From the NCBI RefSeq assembly GCF_000613885.1, contig NZ_BAJV01000012.1, positions 62,001 to 126,000 on the forward strand: a DNA stretch of 64,000 bases, in the 5' to 3' direction. Made by a program: the position numbers and the translations under genes. The notes below the pieces were generated by a model that saw only the letters and a program-made list of their open reading frames with translations, searched no databases and was not told the origin of the DNA. Shown piece by piece: positions 42,411-53,513 of the stretch. Position 1 is the stretch's first letter; every line of letters starts with the position of its first letter. This stretch comes from Asaia prunellae JCM 25354 (GTDB lineage: Bacteria; Pseudomonadota; Alphaproteobacteria; Acetobacterales; Acetobacteraceae).

Positions 42411-43279
42411 GCATGATAGAACCCGGGTCAGAGGAACATAAGCGCTATTTCTGTCAGCAATTCATCGACACCCATCAGGTTTTCAATCCCGAAACCCTGC
42501 CCTGGCCCGAGCTGACAGAAGAAGAGCTGACCCGGCTTCGTGCAGTCCCTTTCTGGCAGGAAGTGTATCACACCGAACGCCGGGCGGGGGCTATTGTCGA
42601 TGCTTTTACGCCTCAGATTATTGACCCTGAAGTAAAAGAAGCTGTTCGGCTCCAGGGTTATGAAGAGGCCCGTCACGCCGATCTGATTCGGGTCATGATC
42701 GAGCGTTATGGCCTCACGGCAGAAAAACAGCCAATTGAAAAATTTCCTGCCGATCTCGAGAAAGCCTTCATCGATTTTGGTTTCGGGGAATGTCTCGATG
42801 CCTTTCTCGGCTTTGGGGCTTTCAAGAGTGCGCGTCAGTCAAGATTTCTGCCTGAGAAGATGTTCGAGATCTTCGACATCCTGATGTTCGAGGAGACGCG
42901 TCATATCGTCTTCTTTATCAACTATATGGCATGGCGCGAAAAACGCCGTGGCCTTGGGCGTGCAAGGCGATCGTTCAAGTCGCTGCATTTCTACCTGCGC
43001 GCGCTTAGTCGCCTTCTTGGCATGGTGCGCCGTGGGCAGGAACCCAATGACGGGCGTGATTTTGCCGTGACCCAGACCAATCTCTTTCTCGACGGCTTTT
43101 CTTTCCGCGGCTTCGTCGAAGATTGCTACCGCGAAAATGCAAGGCGCATGACGGCCTTCGATCCGGGGTTGATGCAGCCCCGTTTGCTGCCGGGTATTGC
43201 CGATCTGGCCCTGAAAGGGCTTCGTGTATGGGATGCAGGGCGCAGTCTGGGAAAACCCGGCAGGGGCAGATCTGCCTGA
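42407..43279 (+). CDS. Ferritin-like diiron protein, copy 2
   Basis: A 290-residue paralogue of the upstream gene. Shared landmarks in order are EEHKR, FNP, WP.L, the first motif EEARHADL, GFGECLDAFLGFG, and the second motif EETRHIVFF. The frame is intact. The ATG at 42407 overlaps the stop of copy 1 (ATGA), so the two are translated together and may form a heteromer. The reaction is unknown; oxidase, oxygenase or iron handling are possible. Confidence 0.65.
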   Translation: MSMIEPGSEEHKRYFCQQFIDTHQVFNPETLPWPELTEEELTRLRAVPFWQEVYHTERRAGAIVDAFTPQIIDPEVKEAVRLQGYEEARHADLIRVMIERYGLTAEKQPIEKFPADLEKAFIDFGFGECLDAFLGFGAFKSARQSRFLPEKMFEIFDILMFEETRHIVFFINYMAWREKRRGLGRARRSFKSLHFYLRALSRLLGMVRRGQEPNDGRDFAVTQTNLFLDGFSFRGFVEDCYRENARRMTAFDPGLMQPRLLPGIADLALKGLRVWDAGRSLGKPGRGRSA

Positions 43280-43418
43280 GGTCCGGATGACGGGGCATAC
43301 ATTCACCTCTTGCGAACAATCACAAGCCTTGGCCTGCCATCGGACCACATGAGTAGTCAGTTGCAAACCTTGTCAGCCTGGCTGCGAGCCGTGTGCCGAA
43401 AGCATCATCACCATATTC

Positions 43419-43453
43419 GTCGCCGCATGATTTTTCTGGGTTCATGCGACGAC
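43419..43453 (-). terminator. Hairpin after the Hint-domain gene
   Basis: A 12-bp stem with one mismatch (GTCGCCGCATGA against TCATGCGACGAC) and an 11-base loop, 9 bp past the minus-strand stop at 43463. Confidence 0.5.
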
Positions 43454-43462
43454 AACTGATGT

Positions 43463-46258
43463 TTACACTCTGATAGATATTCTTTCTTCCGGGAACAGCT
43501 GACACGGTTCTGCATGATCAATCGCATAAGGACCGGATGCGAGAACATGTATGGATAACATCCTCAAAACATCAGCCGTGTCTGTTGTGAAAAGCGGCAA
43601 TACAGCGCGCCCGGAAGTCCATCTCGAAAAAGCATTGTCCGGTTTCAGCCACCCTTCAGCCTCATTCATGAATGTTGCGACATTCACGGTTTCTATTTTG
43701 CTGGAGGAAAAAATCGTAATATCACCAATCAGCAGGCCAAGTTTGCGCCGATCATCCACATACGGTCCGATGACGTCGCTTGGTCGCCCGCTTCGGGAGC
43801 AAAGATAAAGCAGATTGGCTGAAGCTGGAATCTGGAATATCCAACGCTCACCGCATACACGTATCGGTCGAATAATTTCTTCCTGATCCGTTTCAATGTA
43901 AAAATCAGGGTCTGTTGCTGATACTGTAGCCTTCCGGGGTGTAATGCCTGCGCGTTTGGCGATTGCAGACCATATTGGCTCAACAAACGCACGGGTAACG
44001 TTCAGCGGCGCTGCCTGCTTTTTCAGCCCAGCTGCGTCCTGTACCGGTGGAAGGAACGATATTCTCCTGTCGGAAAAAATTCTGCGGTTTCCAGTATCCA
44101 GATAACTTTCACTCAGAATCCCGTTTGATCTGACAATGGAATGAGCCTCGGTTTCGAAGTGATGGTAGGTGTATTCCCTCAGAGTTGTATCGTGGAAAAT
44201 ACTGACTCCATTAACGAGCATTCGCGCTGGAATCAGGGCACCATCAATAAGGACGCAGTGTTCTGGTGTTATCAGAAGATCTTCTCTTGGCTCGGAAAAT
44301 CCAAACGCTTCAGCCTTGATACGTATTGGAAACGACGTCAGTTCCGCATTTTCAGTTTCTTCAGACGAGACACTGCGCATCCCGGTCCAGATGATTTTCC
44401 GGGTTTTTTCCTTATCGCCTTCATATGCGGTGATGTAATCACCGATTTTGAGAGTTTCGACAGCCACCTCGCCTGACGGGGTACTGATCATTGTTCCTGA
44501 CAGGAAACATACTGAAAAAACAGTACTCCCACTGCCATTATCGGAAAGATCATAACCATATTTCTGCACCCCGATAATATTGAGGTCCAATGCTGTTCCA
44601 TCGCGCATTCTGAACCGGACTGTATCGGCATCAGGGTAGTCTACACCGATAATATTTGAGCGAGGTATATCCCTGAGCAATATGTGATCAGACAGTTTCG
44701 GGTCAGATCCCTTGAAGCCGGATATCACAACACTGGATTTTTCGCTTCCGGTCAGTGTCAGGGCCGTGTAGTCCTGACCGGAAGGTAAAACGACCGTTCC
44801 TCCCGCCTGAATATTTACTGTCGCTGATGCGCCAGCATCCAGTCGGGCCGCACCGGTTAACTTTCCACTGCTATCGATCTGGAGAGAGCCACCTGAGCCC
44901 ACCCTGACGGGGCCGGCAAAAGTTCCACCTGAAACGATATCGACCAATCCTGCAGTGAGGATCGTGCCGCCTGAAGCAATGCCAGAAACAATGATTGTTC
45001 CTGCATAGGACCCGCCGGAAGTGGCGCTGAGCAGACCGCCTGAGGCCACGGTACCGCCGGACAGGAGGGTTCCGCTCTTCAGCAGAACAGCCCCGCCTGA
45101 TAATATGGTAGAGTCAAAGGCCTTGGCACCTGACGTAAGGAGGTCTTGAGTCCCGCCAGAAGAAATATACGTTTCCCGGGCAGTTCCTGTGCCATAGACG
45201 AACTGCTTTGACTGGTTTTCGATATGAGTTGCAGTGGCTGTATCAGCGCCAGTCGAGAATGCGCTGTTGAACACGTTCAACCCCACATCCATCCAGCCAG
45301 CACTGGTCAATGTAACGTCTGTGGAATTACCACGAACAGCAATATAGCCTCCGTCCACCCGCGCGCCGGAAACGTCTGCTCCAGAGGCCACTTCCAATCG
45401 ACCAGCGGCAGAATTTCCTGCCGGAATAAAACCCGATCCATAGACGCTGATATTGGTGGCACTTCCGCCACTCATAATCAGCTTGGCATTTTCGGAAATT
45501 TTTACCGTGTCGGCCAAGCCGCCGCCAGAGACAACCGTCCAGGCATTGGCACTCATTACGGAATTCGCGATTGTCCCCCCACTGGATATGGTCACACGCG
45601 TACCATTTAAGGCCGTGAGCTCAGAGAGAATTCCACCACTCAGAGCAACGCCGGATCCGTTATTGATCGTGACCCCTGCAGCGTTGCCATTTGATGCGAA
45701 TACCGTCCCGCCGGCACTGACATATCCTGTTCCGCCGCTATGAATATTAGGATTAAATGCTGAAGTCCCACTCAAGACGGTCATAAGTCCACCGGCAAAA
45801 ACCTCGGTGTTGTAGGCTTTTGCTCCGGCAGCCTGTAAATTCTGAAAGGCTCCGGATGAGACATAGGAATTGCTTGCTACACCCGTACCATAGACAAACT
45901 GATAACTACCACTTTCGATATGCGTATCGATAACCAGACCGTTTCCTGAGGCTCCAGCGTAATTAAGACCAACGTCCTGCCATCCGCGTCCTGTTATCGT
46001 GGTGTTTCTGGCTGTGGCCTGATCTCCAGCGACGGACATATACCCGCCACTGATAAATGAGTCGGTGACAAGCCCACCGCCACCCACAATAATGGATCCT
46101 TCAGAAACATTTCCGAAGCCGATCCCGAATGCAGAAAGCCGTACCCCTGTTCCTCCGGAGCTGACATATACCTGCCCCCCATTTCGCATAATATCAGCGT
46201 TACTCAGTGTAGCACCCGAGGAAATATAGATTTTATTATTGATTTGTACGTTTGCCAT
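43463..46258 (-). CDS. Large surface protein: AIDA-like repeats plus Hint domain
   Basis: A 931-residue protein. Residues 1-500 are Gly/Ser/Thr-rich passenger-type beta-helix repeats (SSGGT, SGGTV). A unit of about 117 residues occurs twice (about 44-160 and 276-390), with matching landmarks WQDVGLN/WMDVGLN and FVYGTG. From Cys 584 a Hint_2-type domain begins (CFLSGTMISTPSGEVAVETL, then ITPEHCVLIDG). No signal peptide or autotransporter barrel is seen, so the export route is unclear. Such Hint proteins are common in Acetobacteraceae. Confidence 0.75.
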   Translation of the reverse strand: MANVQINNKIYISSGATLSNADIMRNGGQVYVSSGGTGVRLSAFGIGFGNVSEGSIIVGGGGLVTDSFISGGYMSVAGDQATARNTTITGRGWQDVGLNYAGASGNGLVIDTHIESGSYQFVYGTGVASNSYVSSGAFQNLQAAGAKAYNTEVFAGGLMTVLSGTSAFNPNIHSGGTGYVSAGGTVFASNGNAAGVTINNGSGVALSGGILSELTALNGTRVTISSGGTIANSVMSANAWTVVSGGGLADTVKISENAKLIMSGGSATNISVYGSGFIPAGNSAAGRLEVASGADVSGARVDGGYIAVRGNSTDVTLTSAGWMDVGLNVFNSAFSTGADTATATHIENQSKQFVYGTGTARETYISSGGTQDLLTSGAKAFDSTILSGGAVLLKSGTLLSGGTVASGGLLSATSGGSYAGTIIVSGIASGGTILTAGLVDIVSGGTFAGPVRVGSGGSLQIDSSGKLTGAARLDAGASATVNIQAGGTVVLPSGQDYTALTLTGSEKSSVVISGFKGSDPKLSDHILLRDIPRSNIIGVDYPDADTVRFRMRDGTALDLNIIGVQKYGYDLSDNGSGSTVFSVCFLSGTMISTPSGEVAVETLKIGDYITAYEGDKEKTRKIIWTGMRSVSSEETENAELTSFPIRIKAEAFGFSEPREDLLITPEHCVLIDGALIPARMLVNGVSIFHDTTLREYTYHHFETEAHSIVRSNGILSESYLDTGNRRIFSDRRISFLPPVQDAAGLKKQAAPLNVTRAFVEPIWSAIAKRAGITPRKATVSATDPDFYIETDQEEIIRPIRVCGERWIFQIPASANLLYLCSRSGRPSDVIGPYVDDRRKLGLLIGDITIFSSSKIETVNVATFMNEAEGWLKPDNAFSRWTSGRAVLPLFTTDTADVLRMLSIHVLASGPYAIDHAEPCQLFPEERISIRV

Positions 46259-46470
46259 CGTCAGAGATCCGCCTTGTTTTCGAAATATGCTCAGCGATTT
46301 TTATTGATTGAGGCGAATTTCTCTTAATTAGGCAAATAGAAATAAATACAATAAAAATATGATACATGAACAAATTCACAATAAAAACAGTAATTTCATT
46401 TTCTGGCGTTTCGCTCTGCTATGGAAGCGATCTGCTTGCTTTGGGTATCTGATCAGCGCATAAGTTACGC

Positions 46471-47163
46471 ATGCTGCAACCAGAAGTCGAAACGGAACGT
46501 GCCAGTGGCCATGTGATCGAAGAGCGGATCATTCACGCTGTGCTTTCAGGGCGGATTGCGCCTGGCGAGCGTTTTGGCGAAAAAGAAGTCGGGGATATCT
46601 TTGGCGTATCGCGCACATTGGTACGCGAAGCAATGATACGCCTCAGCAGTCGTGGTCTGGTCGATGTTTCACCACGCCGGGGGTGGTTCGTGATCGAACC
46701 TTCAGTAATCGAGGCGCGTGAGATCATCAATGCGCGGCGAGCCGTCGAGACCGGTTTGATCATGAATCATCACGCCATCTCTGCGGAAGCCATTACGCGT
46801 CTGAGAGCGCATCATCTGGCCCAGCAAACAGCCATTGCAGACCAGGATCTGGCCCGTCGCGCTTATCTGCTGGGAAATTTTCATGTGCATATGGCACATG
46901 TGCTGGGAAATTCTATTCTAGCAGATATTCTTGAAAATCTGACAGCACGTACTGTGCTCATTGCAGCCCTTTACCAGTCCGAGGCTGATGCCCAGCATTC
47001 CTGCGATGATCATGGTGCGCTGATCACCGCCATGGAGCGTGGTGACAAGGATGAGGCCATACGCATCACGCAGGATCATCTGGTGCATCTGGAGAGAGCC
47101 TTGAGGAATCGTGCCAGCAGCAATCGTCATACAGGATTGCGCAGTGCGCTTTGCACCGTATGA
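46471..47163 (+). CDS. GntR-family regulator with FCD domain
   Basis: A 230-residue FadR-subfamily regulator. The winged helix spans about residues 13-80 (ERIIHAVLSGRIAPGERF, VSRTLVREAMIRLSSRGLV), followed by an all-helical FCD ligand domain with metal-type His positions (NFHVHMAHVLGN). It is divergent from the Hint gene and convergent with a TonB receptor, either of which could be a target. The ligand is unknown. Confidence 0.82.
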   Translation: MLQPEVETERASGHVIEERIIHAVLSGRIAPGERFGEKEVGDIFGVSRTLVREAMIRLSSRGLVDVSPRRGWFVIEPSVIEAREIINARRAVETGLIMNHHAISAEAITRLRAHHLAQQTAIADQDLARRAYLLGNFHVHMAHVLGNSILADILENLTARTVLIAALYQSEADAQHSCDDHGALITAMERGDKDEAIRITQDHLVHLERALRNRASSNRHTGLRSALCTV

Positions 47164-47199
47164 GAAAATCTGCCCTGTCTGACAGGGCAAACCGGATAA

Positions 47200-49322
47200 T
47201 CAGAGCCGCCCGTCTATCGTAAATCCGAAAGCGCGAGGTTGCCCTATCTGTGCTTGCAGACCTGCCCAGTTGGTGCGGCCGCTATAAAGAATATTCTCAT
47301 TCGTCAGGTTTTTTGTATAAAAACGGATCGTATAATGGCGTGTCCGGTAACCCAGATGGGCGTTGAGCACATTATAATCTCCCGCGATCACCCCGGTACC
47401 GCTTTCAACCTGGGAGGTATAGCTGCCTACACGGTTGAAGTTTGCTCCCATGAACAGACCATTATGAAAGCTTTTTTCCACCCCGATATTCAGTGTCGCC
47501 GATGGAGCATTACTGAATTTCTTGCCTTCAACTGAATGATAGGCTTCTGGCGCATTGAGAATTTTTGTGTCCAGCAGGCCGAGACCGCCAAAAACCTCAA
47601 GACTTTTCGTGACATGGTAGATCGCTTCAAGCTCCAGTCCCAGCTGCGCCCGTGAGGAATATTGACGAAGGTGTAGTTCAGGAGATCCTGATAATCATGA
47701 TAGTCGTTATAAAAGAGATTGGTATTCAGACTTAGTGCCCGGTTGAGCAATTCAGTATGCCCTTCGAGTTCGTAGGTCGTCACGGTCTCCTTGCCGTATT
47801 GGTAATAGGTACCATTGTCCCAGTCGATAGCCCCGCCTCCCGGATTGTAACCACGACGTACGGTGAAGCTGGTGCTTGTGACTGGCGTAAAACGATAACT
47901 CAATCCGCCCTTGGGCAGAAACATGGTTGTGCCTGTATCGAGCGCGACCTTGCCCCATGAAAGGGCAACGTTGCGTGTTTGCTCCTCACGCTCCACGCGC
48001 GCGCCTGCGATCAGACTCAGTCCGCCGGTCAGATGCAGTGTGCCATCGAGATAGCCCGCATAGGTGCGTTCGGCATCGGGGCCGTTTACGCCCATATCAG
48101 ACCGTATATTCTGATCCCGGTTGAAGTAATAAAAGCCGGCAACGCCATTCAGACGGCCCTGTGCAGGGGCAAGAACGATTCTGTCTTCAACCGTGTTGTT
48201 CTTTTCACGCAGGGCGAGGTGACCAAGACTGTTGGTGCTGCCAAGAGCATTACCCTGATGGAAAAGCGCATCATACCAGACATGACCATAGGTCAGCTCA
48301 TTGGTCAGGGAGGGACTGATCCGATAGCTGGCGCGCAGACTTGCCTGATCAATGCTCGAATCCGAAATACGCGTATTCATATCCGGATTATCAAACCGGT
48401 ATCGAAACAGATCCGGTCCTGCCGCGGTATAGAGATATTCACCATGCTGCTCGCGATGCCAGCCCATGAGAGTCACCTTGAGGTCGGGCAGGATTTTCGG
48501 TGTCCAGAGCAGTTTGCCCCGTACGGAAGTCTGACTTACCTCATGCGGGTTGAAGGGCCAGTTATCGCCTGGGTAGCGTATATAGCTATCGCCGCGTACG
48601 CCATCGCCTGTGATACGGAATGCCAGTTCGTCCTTGATGATCGGGCCAGAAAGTACCCCGGCAAAGACCCCTTTGCTGCCTGCGCTTTCATAACCCCCTC
48701 TGACACCAGCCTGCCAGTATTGTGTAGGCGCTTTCGAATTGAGAGTGATGGCGCCGCCAATCGCATTTCGACCTTGGGTCGTCGCTTGCGGACCACGGAG
48801 AACGCTGACCTGATCCATATCCCAGGTCCCGGCATCGACGTAACGCTGGCCGGAATAGGTTTCAGGGAGTCCGTCAATGATGGTGGCTGTTCTTGGTCGA
48901 CTGCCGGACATCAGACTGAAGATGCCGCCTGCTGCACCCGACCCGGTCATTCCACGTATTGTGGGAATATCGGCAGCATTGCCGATCATGTTTGGTACCC
49001 GATTGACTACATCATAGAGCGACCGATATTCGCTGGCATCGAGATGGCGCAGGATTGTCGTGGCGCTGTTTGTATTCTGCAGTCGGTCAATTTTCTCACC
49101 AACGACAATGATTGTCTCGGCCGGATTGGGGCTCTCTTTTTCCTTTCTGATCCCGATCTGTTTTTTTGACTCTGTTGTCATGGATGACAGAGAGGTTTTC
49201 CGGGTTTCGTCTGCCCAGCTGGTTTCAGGCTGACAGATAAAACCTGTTGCAAGGGCAAGGCAGAAGAATCCGGTAGCAGATTCATTACGCCCCCGGGTCA
49301 GGCTGGTGTATCGGCGGATCAT
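47200..49322 (-). CDS. TonB-dependent outer-membrane receptor, frameshifted as sequenced
   Basis: An iron-chelate receptor type of about 707 residues. It has a signal-like N-terminus (FFCLALATGFI) starting at MIRRYTS, the TonB-box-like TIIVVGEKI, and the plug with RGPQATTQGRNAIGGAITL. The barrel ends in Phe-rich strands and AFGFTIDGRL. The longer start would place the coding region over the Fur box, so 49322 was chosen. A one-base loss near 47665 joins the frames (YSSRAQLGLELEAIYHV). Confidence 0.85.
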
Positions 49323-49351
49323 GGGAATAGAAGCCTTCGGAGTTTCCATAT

Positions 49352-49370
49352 GATAATGATTATCATTATT
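49352..49370. promoter_or_regulatory. Putative Fur box for the TonB receptor
   Basis: GATAATGATTATCATTATT matches the 19-bp Fur consensus at 17 positions. It lies 30 bp before the chosen receptor start. Confidence 0.75.
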
Positions 49371-49532
49371 ATATGGAAGAAATCCAGGAAGTATCTTCGT
49401 GAAGCATTTCGATGCGAAAATGTGATTGTTGCGTTCAGGCCACAAATCAGGAGGGCAGCCTGTTGTCTGACAGTTCTGTATATAGGTAAAACCGGCCACT
49501 GACCGAGGAACTAACAGTTACAGTTCAGAGGG

Positions 49533-50603
49533 ATGCGAAGCTATCCCGTCCTTATGACCCTATCGCTCGCTCGTCCCCAATCGATTGCTCCGTATGCAGT
49601 CTCTCTGTCACCGGAGTTTCTTCACCACCCTGCATTCGGTCAGGCGTTGCGTGTAGGTACGCGCGCTTCTCCGCTGGCTCTGGTTCAGGCACGGAGCTTC
49701 ATGACCCAGCTCAGCCTGGCCCATCCGTTTATCGAACTGTTCGGGTCCCTGTGTGAAACGCCGATTTCCACACGTGGCGATCGGGACCAGGTGAGACGTC
49801 TGGCTGATATTGGTGGAAAAGGTCTGTTTTCAAAAGAAATTCATGAGTCATTGCGTGCTGGAACAATCGATTTTGCCGTTCATAGTCTCAAGGATCTCGA
49901 AACCTTTCTGCCTGATGACCTCGTTCTGGACTGCACACTGGAGCGTGAGGATCCGCGCGATGCACTGGTACTGCGCAATCGTGATGCTGTAGCCCAGACT
50001 GGGGAGCCGCTTGACTGTTTGCCGAAGGGAGCTGTGATTGGCTGTGCCTCTGTCCGTCGGCAGGCCCAGCTTCTGGCCCGTCGCCCGGATCTGCGTTTCT
50101 GTCTGATACGAGGCAATGTTCAGACCCGGCTGCGCAAGCTGGAAGAGGGAGCCTGTGATGCGACATTTCTTGCTCTGGCAGGGCTGAAACGTCTTGGTCT
50201 TGCTGATCGTGCTGATGTCATTTTCGACCCTGAGGAAATGCTTCCCGCCTGTGGCCAGGGTATCATCGGCATCACACTGAGGCGTCGCGACACCGGATTG
50301 CGCGCACTGGTAAAGACGATTGCGGACTCCACCACGCACCTGGCCGCCATTGCCGAGCGTACCTTGCTGGAAACACTCGATGGTTCCTGCCGCACGCCGA
50401 TTGGTGGTTTCGCTCGCATAGAGAACGGGGATCTGGTGCTCCATGGTCTGATCGCGGCTGAAGACGGCAGCGTATTGGTAAGAAGAAAAATCAAAGGTTC
50501 CCCTGCTGATGCGGCCCGGCTGGGGGTGGAAATGGGCGTAATGCTGCGTCGGGATACACCGAGTGCAGTGTTCGAGCGCGTAATCGGTCAGCCCGGATGG
50601 TAA
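49533..50603 (+). CDS. hemC: Hydroxymethylbilane synthase (porphobilinogen deaminase)
   Basis: Condenses four porphobilinogens in haem synthesis, about 350 residues. Motifs are RVGTRASPLALVQA, the active-site Asp segment FAVHSLKDLE, RRQAQLLARRPDL and the dipyrromethane-cofactor Cys in LDGSCRTPIGG. The N-terminus extends about 35 residues before the usual start; a second Met at 49554 is equally possible. The frame is clean. It lies upstream of the haem enzyme gene katG but is not obviously in the same transcript (146-bp gap). Confidence 0.92.
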   Translation: MRSYPVLMTLSLARPQSIAPYAVSLSPEFLHHPAFGQALRVGTRASPLALVQARSFMTQLSLAHPFIELFGSLCETPISTRGDRDQVRRLADIGGKGLFSKEIHESLRAGTIDFAVHSLKDLETFLPDDLVLDCTLEREDPRDALVLRNRDAVAQTGEPLDCLPKGAVIGCASVRRQAQLLARRPDLRFCLIRGNVQTRLRKLEEGACDATFLALAGLKRLGLADRADVIFDPEEMLPACGQGIIGITLRRRDTGLRALVKTIADSTTHLAAIAERTLLETLDGSCRTPIGGFARIENGDLVLHGLIAAEDGSVLVRRKIKGSPADAARLGVEMGVMLRRDTPSAVFERVIGQPGW

Positions 50604-50749
50604 GGACTCTTCGGATAAAAGACAGGTTTTACCTGTTATAGATATAGAAACTATCGGTTTGATAAATAACGGGTAAAACCCTAGGACAGAACAACGATAG
50701 TGATCTTCGCAATCGAAATGGTCATTATAAATACTCATGGAGTAAATTG

Positions 50750-53003
50750 ATGAAACTTCTGAAGATCGGCATGGCGGCACTGGTTGCCTCTACGACCCTC
50801 ACCTCGATGCCTTCTTCCGCACGTGCGGATGGTATTGAAAAGCCACACGAGTTCTACTGGCCGACACGTTTAAGTCTGGCTCCTCTTCGTCTGCACGATG
50901 CACAATCGAATCCTTACGGTGCCGATTTCGATTATCCACGTTATTTCCAGAAGCTGGACCTGAATGCGGTCAAGGCTGATATCCGCAAGACGCTAACCCA
51001 GTCGCAGCCCTGGTGGCCTGCCGATTATGGCACCTATGCGCCATTCTTTGTGCGTATGGCTTGGCACGCGGCAGGTACCTATCGTGCCATGGATGGTCGT
51101 GGCGGTGAAGAAGGTGGTGAACAGCGTTTCGAACAGCTGAACAGCTGGCCCGATAACGCCAGCCTGGACAAGGCACGCCGTCTGCTCTGGCCAGTCAAGA
51201 AGAAGTATGGCCGCGATCTTTCATGGGGCGATCTGATGGTGCTGACAGGCAACGTTGCGCTCGAATCCATGGGCTTCAAGACCCTTGGCTATGCAGGCGG
51301 CCGCCCCGATGACTGGGAGTCAGAGCTGGTCTATTGGGGTCCGGGTACGCAGTTTGGTGCCTCGAACGTGGATTCCCAGATCAAGAAATCCAGTGTCGAG
51401 CCTGGTGGCCATCTGCCCAAGCCTCTGGCTTCGACCACCAAGGGTCTGATCTATGTAAATCCGGAAGGCCCGAATGGCGTGCCTGATCCGGCCGCCGCAG
51501 CCAGATGATCCGTCTTGCATTCGGCCGTATGGCATGAATGATGAGGAAACTGTGGCACTGATTGCTGGTGGTCACACTTTCGGCAAGGCACATGGTGCGG
51601 CCTCGGCAGCCAAATGTGTTGGCGATGCTCCTGCAGCCGCTCCTGTTGAGCAGCAGGGTCTGGGCTGGGCCAATCATTGCGTCAAGGGCAAGCTGAAGGC
51701 GACCGACGCCATCACCAGTGGACTTGAGGGTGCCTGGTCGGCTGATCCGATCCACTTCACGTCGCAATATCTCGATAATCTGCTCGGCCATGAATGGGTC
51801 AAGACGAAGAGCCCTGCCGGTGCCATCCAGTGGATGCCCAAGGATGCCGAGAATATCGTGCCGGATGCCAGTGATCCGAACAAGGCGCATCCGTTGATGA
51901 TGTTCACAACTGATATCGCGCTCAAGACCGACCCGGCTTATCACGAGATCATCACGCGCTGGGCCGCTCATCCCGAGCAGTTTGCCGATGCCTTTGCTCA
52001 TGCCTGGTTCAAGCTGACCCATCGCGATATGGGACCGAAGTCGCGTTATTTCGGATCTGAAGTTCCGGCTGCTGACTTCCTGTTTCAGGACCCGCTTCCC
52101 CATGCACAGGGTGCGGTCATCAACCAGGCTGATATTCGCGAGCTGAAGAAAGCCATTGCAGCTTCAGGTGTGTCTGAACGCGATCTGATCAAGACGGCCT
52201 GGGCCTCAGCTGCTTCTTTCCGGACCTCCGATCATCGCGGCGGTGCCAATGGCGCCCGTATCCGTCTGGCCCCCGAGAATGACTGGGCCGTGAATGATCC
52301 GGCAGATCTGAAGATCGTCCTGCCCAAGCTCGAAGCTGTGCAGCAGCACTTCAACAGCGCCAATCATCATGGTCGCAAGGTCTCTCTGGCTGACGTGATT
52401 GTGCTGGCAGGTAATGTCGGTGTTGAACAGGCTGCAAAGAAAGCCGGTGTAAATCTTGACCTGCCTTTCGCACCCGGTCGTGTGGATGCCGGGCCGGAGC
52501 AGACCGACAAGCAGAGCTTTGCCCTGCTGGAGCTGAGCGCTGATGCGTTCCGCAACTACTACCGTGCCGAACAGGATGAGAAATCGCCGACTGAAATGCT
52601 GGTCGATCGTGCCAGTAATCTTGATCTCTCCGTGCCGGAAATGACGGTACTTCTGGGTGGTCTGCGTGTGCTGGATATCAACACGGCTCATTCAGAACAG
52701 GGTGTTCTGACCACGCGTCCGGGCACGCTCAGCAATGACTTCTTCGTCAACCTGCTCGACATGTCCACACGCTGGGAAAAATCTGCCTCGCAGCCTGGCG
52801 TCTATGACGGTTTCGACCGCGAGACGAACAAGCAGCGCTGGACGGCCTCATCGGTTGATCTGGTCTTCGGTGCGAGTGCCGAACTGCGCGCTGTAGCCGA
52901 GGTCTATGCTTCGGACGACGCCAGGACCAAGTTCGTGAATGATTTTGCCAAGGCCTGGACCAAGGTCATGACGCTTGATCGTTTCGATTTGCATCGCAAC
53001 TAA
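50750..53003 (+). CDS. katG: Exported catalase-peroxidase KatG, frameshifted as sequenced
   Basis: Bifunctional haem enzyme destroying H2O2, about 751 residues. Uniquely it begins with a Sec signal ([14 protein letters not shown] to ARADG), so it is probably periplasmic. The distal site is [13 protein letters not shown], the adduct Tyr is in [10 protein letters not shown], and the proximal His is in [12 protein letters not shown]. Two one-base losses at about 51508 and 51534 interrupt the conserved stretch between PDPAAAAR and MNDEETVAL. The GGAG element supports the ATG at 50750. Pseudoazurin and cytochrome b561 follow. Confidence 0.9.
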
Positions 53004-53063
53004 GTGTTCTGAATACGTAAAAACCGTCAGCCCTTGCGGGCTGGCGGGCCCAGGGAGAATCCT

Positions 53064-53501
53064 ATGTCCAGAATGATCCGCGCTCTGGCGCTCTGCGCCA
53101 CCATGATGCCCCTCGCGGCCCAGGCAGCGACAATTGATGTCAAGATGCTGTCTCATGCCTCCAACGGCAGCAGGGGGTTCGAGCCTGCAATCGTGCATAT
53201 CCAGCCCGGTGATACGGTGCATTTCATCGCCAGTGATCCCGGTCATAACGCCCAGTCAATCACCGGTATGATTCCCGACGGCGCGACGCCTTTTGCGGGT
53301 CAGATGGGGCATGATCTGAGCGTCACATTCTCGAAGCCTGGTATTTACGGTTATAAATGCCTGCCACATTATTTTCTGGGCATGGTCGGTCTCGTCGTGG
53401 TCGACAAGCCTGTAAATGAAACGGCAGCAAAAGCGGTATCCCAGCCTGGCGCAGCAAAGATGCGTTTCGATCAGCTCTTTACCCAGCTCGATCATGGCTG
53501 A
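53064..53501 (+). CDS. Pseudoazurin-type blue copper protein
   Basis: A 145-residue periplasmic electron carrier with a signal peptide (ALALCATMMPLAAQA). The type 1 copper ligands are visible: His in GHNAQ, then Cys, His and Met in YGYKCLPHYFLGMVG. A GGGAG element precedes the ATG at 53064. It lies 60 bp after katG and 12 bp before cytochrome b561, suggesting a joint redox role. Confidence 0.88.
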   Translation: MSRMIRALALCATMMPLAAQAATIDVKMLSHASNGSRGFEPAIVHIQPGDTVHFIASDPGHNAQSITGMIPDGATPFAGQMGHDLSVTFSKPGIYGYKCLPHYFLGMVGLVVVDKPVNETAAKAVSQPGAAKMRFDQLFTQLDHG

Positions 53502-53513
53502 GGGAAGGGCGTC

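Noticed and set aside
47979-49169. 396-residue plus-strand ORF
   Set aside because: Antisense to a clear TonB receptor with plug and barrel motifs.
49848-50780. 310-residue minus-strand ORF
   Set aside because: Antisense to hemC; no recognisable features.
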